Shown here one piece after another: positions 61,062 to 64,000 of a stretch of DNA of 64,000 bases (its first letter is position 1; each line of letters opens with the position of its first letter). Below the pieces are notes generated by a model. It was not told the origin of the DNA and made no database searches. It worked only from the letters and a program-made list of their open reading frames with translations. The stretch spans positions 1-64,000 of the forward strand of contig CALWLN010000027.1 in assembly GCA_944381535.1 (NCBI GenBank), in the 5' to 3' direction. Position numbers and translations under genes: made by a program. Origin of the DNA: an uncultured Lachnospiraceae bacterium (GTDB taxonomy: Bacteria; Bacillota; Clostridia; Lachnospirales; Lachnospiraceae).

Positions 61062-62261
61062 ATGTGGGAAAAAGAGATGAAAATACCAAAAATTCTAAAA
61101 ATATCAAAAATACCGAAAAGCCTGGTTAGCCTTTTGATTCTGACGCCTCTCTTCCTGGGACTCATCCTGTTTGGCCTCTGGCTGAACCGCCCCGTAGCGG
61201 GGGAGGTACCCACCAGCGCCAGCCAGATCGTGTATGAGAGGGCCAGGGTGACAGCGGTTTTGGCGGATGACGCGGCCCCGGATTACGAGAACGCCGAGGG
61301 CAGGCGGGTGGGGAGCCAGGAACTGGAACTTCGGATTCTCACCGGTGTACATAAAAATCAGGTCATGAGCCTGACCAACCACATGAGCGCCCTGTTTAAC
61401 GTGGATTTGGAAAAGGGCGATTCAATTATCGTTCGGATTCTGACGGATGACGACGGCGTCTATTACGCTTCTCTGTTTAACCACAACCGGGGAATCGTGC
61501 TGGGGATGTTTGTGCTGCTGTTTTTTGTCCTGCTGGTCCTGTTGGGCGGGAAAAAGGGACTGAGAGCCCTTTTTGGCCTGCTGTTTACTCTGACAAGTAT
61601 TTGGTTTCTTCTGATTCCGGGTCTGATACGAGGGTTGCCTGCCATACCGATGACCGTGGGAATCGTGGCGGTGACAGCGGCGGGTGCCCTCATTTTGCTA
61701 AACGGCTGCTCTGTCAAGACCCTGTGCGCAGTGGCAGGCTGTGTGGTAGGCGTGCTGGCGGCCGGGGGGATTGCGGCGGCTGTAGGAGCCTTTGCCTCCT
61801 TAAGCGGTTTTAATATGCCGGAGGCGGAGAATCTGCTTCTCTACGGCGCCGACAAAGGGCTTACCATCCGTGGACTTCTGGTCTGCGGCGTGTTGATCTC
61901 CTCCCTGGGAGCGGTGATGGACGTGGCCTTAGGAATCGCTTCCTCCGTCTGGGAGCTGCGCCTGCAAAATTCTTCCCTGCGGGCCGATGAATTGTTCCGC
62001 TCGGGCATGCATATCGGCCGGGACGCTATGGGGACCATGGCAAACACGCTGATTCTGGCCTTTGCCGGCGCCTCCCTCAATATGCTGATCCTGGTTCAGA
62101 CCTATGAGATTCCCTTTCTTCAGCTTGTTAATACGGATTTTATCTGCATGGAAATCATACAGAGTATTGCGGGCGCCATGGGGATTCTTCTCACCGTACC
62201 GATCGTGGCTTTTATCAGCGCCCGGCTTATGGCGGGAAAAAAGCCCGTTTCGTTTATATAG
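61062..62261 (+). CDS. YibE/F-family membrane protein
   Basis: 399 residues with the YibE/F layout: one N-terminal helix (~22-42), an extracytoplasmic beta domain (~50-140, ERARVTAVLADD, LELRILTG, LEKGDSIIVRI), then seven or so helices (GMFVLLFFVLLVLLGGKKGL, GALILLNGCS). Conserved cytoplasmic parts include GAVMDVALGIASSVWEL and LFRSGMHIGRDAMGTMANTL. The family is widespread in Firmicutes; a transport function is suspected but not proven. Start 61062 with GGGAG; ATG 61077 is an alternative. It stands alone after a terminator. Confidence 0.88.
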   Translation: MWEKEMKIPKILKISKIPKSLVSLLILTPLFLGLILFGLWLNRPVAGEVPTSASQIVYERARVTAVLADDAAPDYENAEGRRVGSQELELRILTGVHKNQVMSLTNHMSALFNVDLEKGDSIIVRILTDDDGVYYASLFNHNRGIVLGMFVLLFFVLLVLLGGKKGLRALFGLLFTLTSIWFLLIPGLIRGLPAIPMTVGIVAVTAAGALILLNGCSVKTLCAVAGCVVGVLAAGGIAAAVGAFASLSGFNMPEAENLLLYGADKGLTIRGLLVCGVLISSLGAVMDVALGIASSVWELRLQNSSLRADELFRSGMHIGRDAMGTMANTLILAFAGASLNMLILVQTYEIPFLQLVNTDFICMEIIQSIAGAMGILLTVPIVAFISARLMAGKKPVSFI

Positions 62262-62308
62262 AGGCAGCCCATTCATTGCAACAGATGTAAAGGAGGAAAA
62301 ACAAGGGG

Positions 62309-64000
62309 ATGAACATGAAAAAAAGCCTGCGAAGGGTCGTTTCCGGAGTTCTGGCGTTTTTGATGATGCTCTCTGCCGTTCCGGCGGCAGCATTGGCGTC
62401 GGGGACGGAAGTCTATCAGAAAGTGACGGGGGCCGAAGTGTTCACATCGGGCAAGTATGTGATGACGGTGGATACCGGCTATGGGATGGGGCCCATGGAT
62501 GGCACCTGGATTTCCACGATTTCGGCGGGAACGGGCAGCGATACACTGACAAGCCCGGATGCCAGGCTGGCGGTGGACATCACCGTGGAAGGGGCAAGCG
62601 CCGGTATCCGGTTAAGCGACGGCAATGCCATTGCGCCCCTGGGGGGAAACAACAACGGGATTAAGGCCGGAGAATATGGCTGGAACTGGACGGAGACCGA
62701 CGGGAAATTTACCTTTTCCGGTACCGGAGAGGATACGGTTTCTCTGGCCAGCAATGCCACCGTTACTGGGGAAAACCGCTTTCGGGCCTACAAGACGGCC
62801 ACCATTGACGGCCAGCCCCAGAACTATCTGAAGCAGTTTACCCTGTACAGGCTGACGGAGGGGGACCCCGGTGAGATTACCGTGGCTGCGCCCACAGCGA
62901 CTCCCATGGCGGGGGCCGTGACGAAAGGGACAGAGATTACCTTAAGCACCACGACCCAGGGAGCGCAGATTTATTTTACCCTGGACGGCAGCAATCCGGC
63001 GGAGGAAGCCAACACCGGGCGGGAACTGTACACAGCGGAGCGCAAGCCGGTGATAACCGGGGACTGTACGCTGAAGGCCGTAGCCTTTCTTGGCGGGACC
63101 TCAAGCGCTCTGCAGGTGCTCTCTTACACCGTGAAGGACGCCGGGGAGCCTTCCCAGCCGGAAAAGCCGGTGACGGACGGGGACAAGGTCGTGATTTACG
63201 CTCCGGCGTCTATGAAGGCTCTGTCGGCGGAATACAACGGCTTCTACAACAAGGGCACGGACGTAACCCTGTCGGCGGACGGCGTCCTTTCCGGTTATGC
63301 GGATAAGGATATCTGGACGGTCCTGGAAAATGGGGACGGCACCTACAGCTTTCAGTATGAAGGAAAAAATATCGGAATGGGTGCCCAGTTCAGCAGTATG
63401 CCTCTGGGAGAGGTCAATGACAAATGGCAGCTGGTAACAGCTGCGGATGGAACCTATTATATCAAAAATACCGTCCGGAGCGCCTACATGGAGTGGTATG
63501 CCCAGAACAGCAACTGGAGCAGCTATTACAACATTGCGCCCGGAAGCGAGAGTCTGTTCCAACTGAAATTTTATAAGACGGAGGGCGGGACGGAAGGGCC
63601 CGGCGAGCCCGGGGTGGAAGGGCTTGTGGTGGAAGCCTCCCCGAAGAGCGGCACCAGTGTGACGGCGGGACAGGAGATTGCGCTGACCACAGGAACCGGG
63701 GCGGAGATTTATCTGACCATGACCACGGACGGAACCATGCCTGCCGACCCGGATGTGACGGCGGCGGGGCAGAAGTATGCAGGCCCTGTTAAGATTGCGG
63801 AGACGCCCACGGCGGGAAAGCCGGTGACAATAAAGGCGGTTGCCTGCCTTCCTGCTTCCGGTGAGGACCCGGCGAAAGTCGGAGAAATTTATACCTTTGT
63901 ATACAAAGCTCCCGTAAATGTTGGGGATTACCAGCTGTATTTCGGCCAGCTCCACGCCCATACCAGTCTTTCCGACGGCACCGGAACGGTGACCCAGGCC
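62309..64000 (+). CDS. Secreted protein with chitobiase-type and PHP domains (partial at window end)
   Basis: The frame is open to the window edge (564 codons). A signal peptide (VVSGVLAFLMMLSAVPAAALA) is followed by a beta domain (~30-185), a chitobiase C-terminal-type repeat (TPMAGAVTKGTEITL, IYFTLDGSNP) near 190-275, a second beta domain (~285-430), a second chitobiase-type repeat (~440-535) and then YFGQLHAHTSLSDGTG, the opening HxH motif of a PHP/CehA-type metallohydrolase. The protein probably continues for many hundred residues. AGGAGG lies upstream of the ATG at 62309. It has no boxed promoter, so it is probably outside the regulon. Confidence 0.85.
   Translation, partial: MNMKKSLRRVVSGVLAFLMMLSAVPAAALASGTEVYQKVTGAEVFTSGKYVMTVDTGYGMGPMDGTWISTISAGTGSDTLTSPDARLAVDITVEGASAGIRLSDGNAIAPLGGNNNGIKAGEYGWNWTETDGKFTFSGTGEDTVSLASNATVTGENRFRAYKTATIDGQPQNYLKQFTLYRLTEGDPGEITVAAPTATPMAGAVTKGTEITLSTTTQGAQIYFTLDGSNPAEEANTGRELYTAERKPVITGDCTLKAVAFLGGTSSALQVLSYTVKDAGEPSQPEKPVTDGDKVVIYAPASMKALSAEYNGFYNKGTDVTLSADGVLSGYADKDIWTVLENGDGTYSFQYEGKNIGMGAQFSSMPLGEVNDKWQLVTAADGTYYIKNTVRSAYMEWYAQNSNWSSYYNIAPGSESLFQLKFYKTEGGTEGPGEPGVEGLVVEASPKSGTSVTAGQEIALTTGTGAEIYLTMTTDGTMPADPDVTAAGQKYAGPVKIAETPTAGKPVTIKAVACLPASGEDPAKVGEIYTFVYKAPVNVGDYQLYFGQLHAHTSLSDGTGTVTQA

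Overview
The window looks like a Firmicutes chromosome segment, most likely from a gut Lachnospiraceae (Clostridia) species. The reasons are AGGAGG-type ribosome binding sites, an initiator tRNA and other tRNAs without encoded CCA directly after a 23S rRNA, Rpn-family and HicAB genes, and sugar ABC transport genes without a dedicated ATPase. The left 6 kb is more A/T-rich and patchy; from about 7 kb onward the sequence is G/C-richer and densely packed.

Region 1 (1-930): the 3' end of a 23S rRNA, seven tRNAs (Asp, Val, Thr, Tyr, fMet, Phe, Lys), a repeated tRNA-Tyr 3' end and a strong terminator. Region 2 (about 930-6930): an accessory stretch with two HAD phosphatases, a ParB-like protein, a broken aminoglycoside phosphotransferase, a cupin, an esterase, an Rpn-type nuclease and a response-regulator remnant. 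Region 3 (7030-60300): one large carbohydrate locus. It contains a 10-gene operon (SGNH esterase, sugar isomerase-like protein, GH3, GDPD-PHP fusion, and a peptide-maturation-like cassette with NodB-like, HPr-kinase-like, PqqD, SipW-like peptidase, ABC exporter and nucleotidyltransferase-fold genes). Next comes an operon that begins with a 45-residue Gly/Asp-rich peptide and continues with secreted cohesin/dockerin-like and jelly-roll repeat proteins, including an SGNH esterase and a 1758-residue GH31 protein. Then come a zinc dehydrogenase and a long operon: a 2206-residue membrane-anchored protein with eight jelly-roll repeats, two solute-binding proteins, four ABC permeases, an NHL-Yip1 protein, a DUF5696-like protein and an anchored GH31. 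After that lie hicBA and an AraC regulator on the minus strand, and GH36 and GH31 genes on the plus strand. Region 4 (60.3-64 kb): a damaged mgtC, a YibE/F membrane protein and the start of a secreted PHP-domain protein.

The main discovery is that region 3 appears to be one regulon. Five promoters, upstream of 7133, 18449, 29506, 30865 and 55783, share a CAAACTTTTTGTA-like box. In every case it begins exactly 25 bp before a TTGAAA/TTGCAG -35 element that is followed 17 bp later by a -10. The only transcription factor seen in region 3 is the AraC protein at 54058-55533, and its own -35 overlaps one of the boxes. Its N-terminal half is visibly homologous to the jelly-roll repeats of the exported proteins, with the two half-domains in swapped order. 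The regulator therefore probably senses the same glycan that the surface proteins bind.

Proposed working model (inference): large anchored and secreted jelly-roll proteins with GH31 and esterase modules bind and trim an alpha-linked, probably acylated glycan at the cell surface. The ABC transporters import the products, and the cytoplasmic GH36, GH31 and GH3 enzymes, the isomerase-like protein and the dehydrogenase finish degradation. A small acidic peptide with its own maturation and export-like cassette is co-regulated, which would be new for such a locus.
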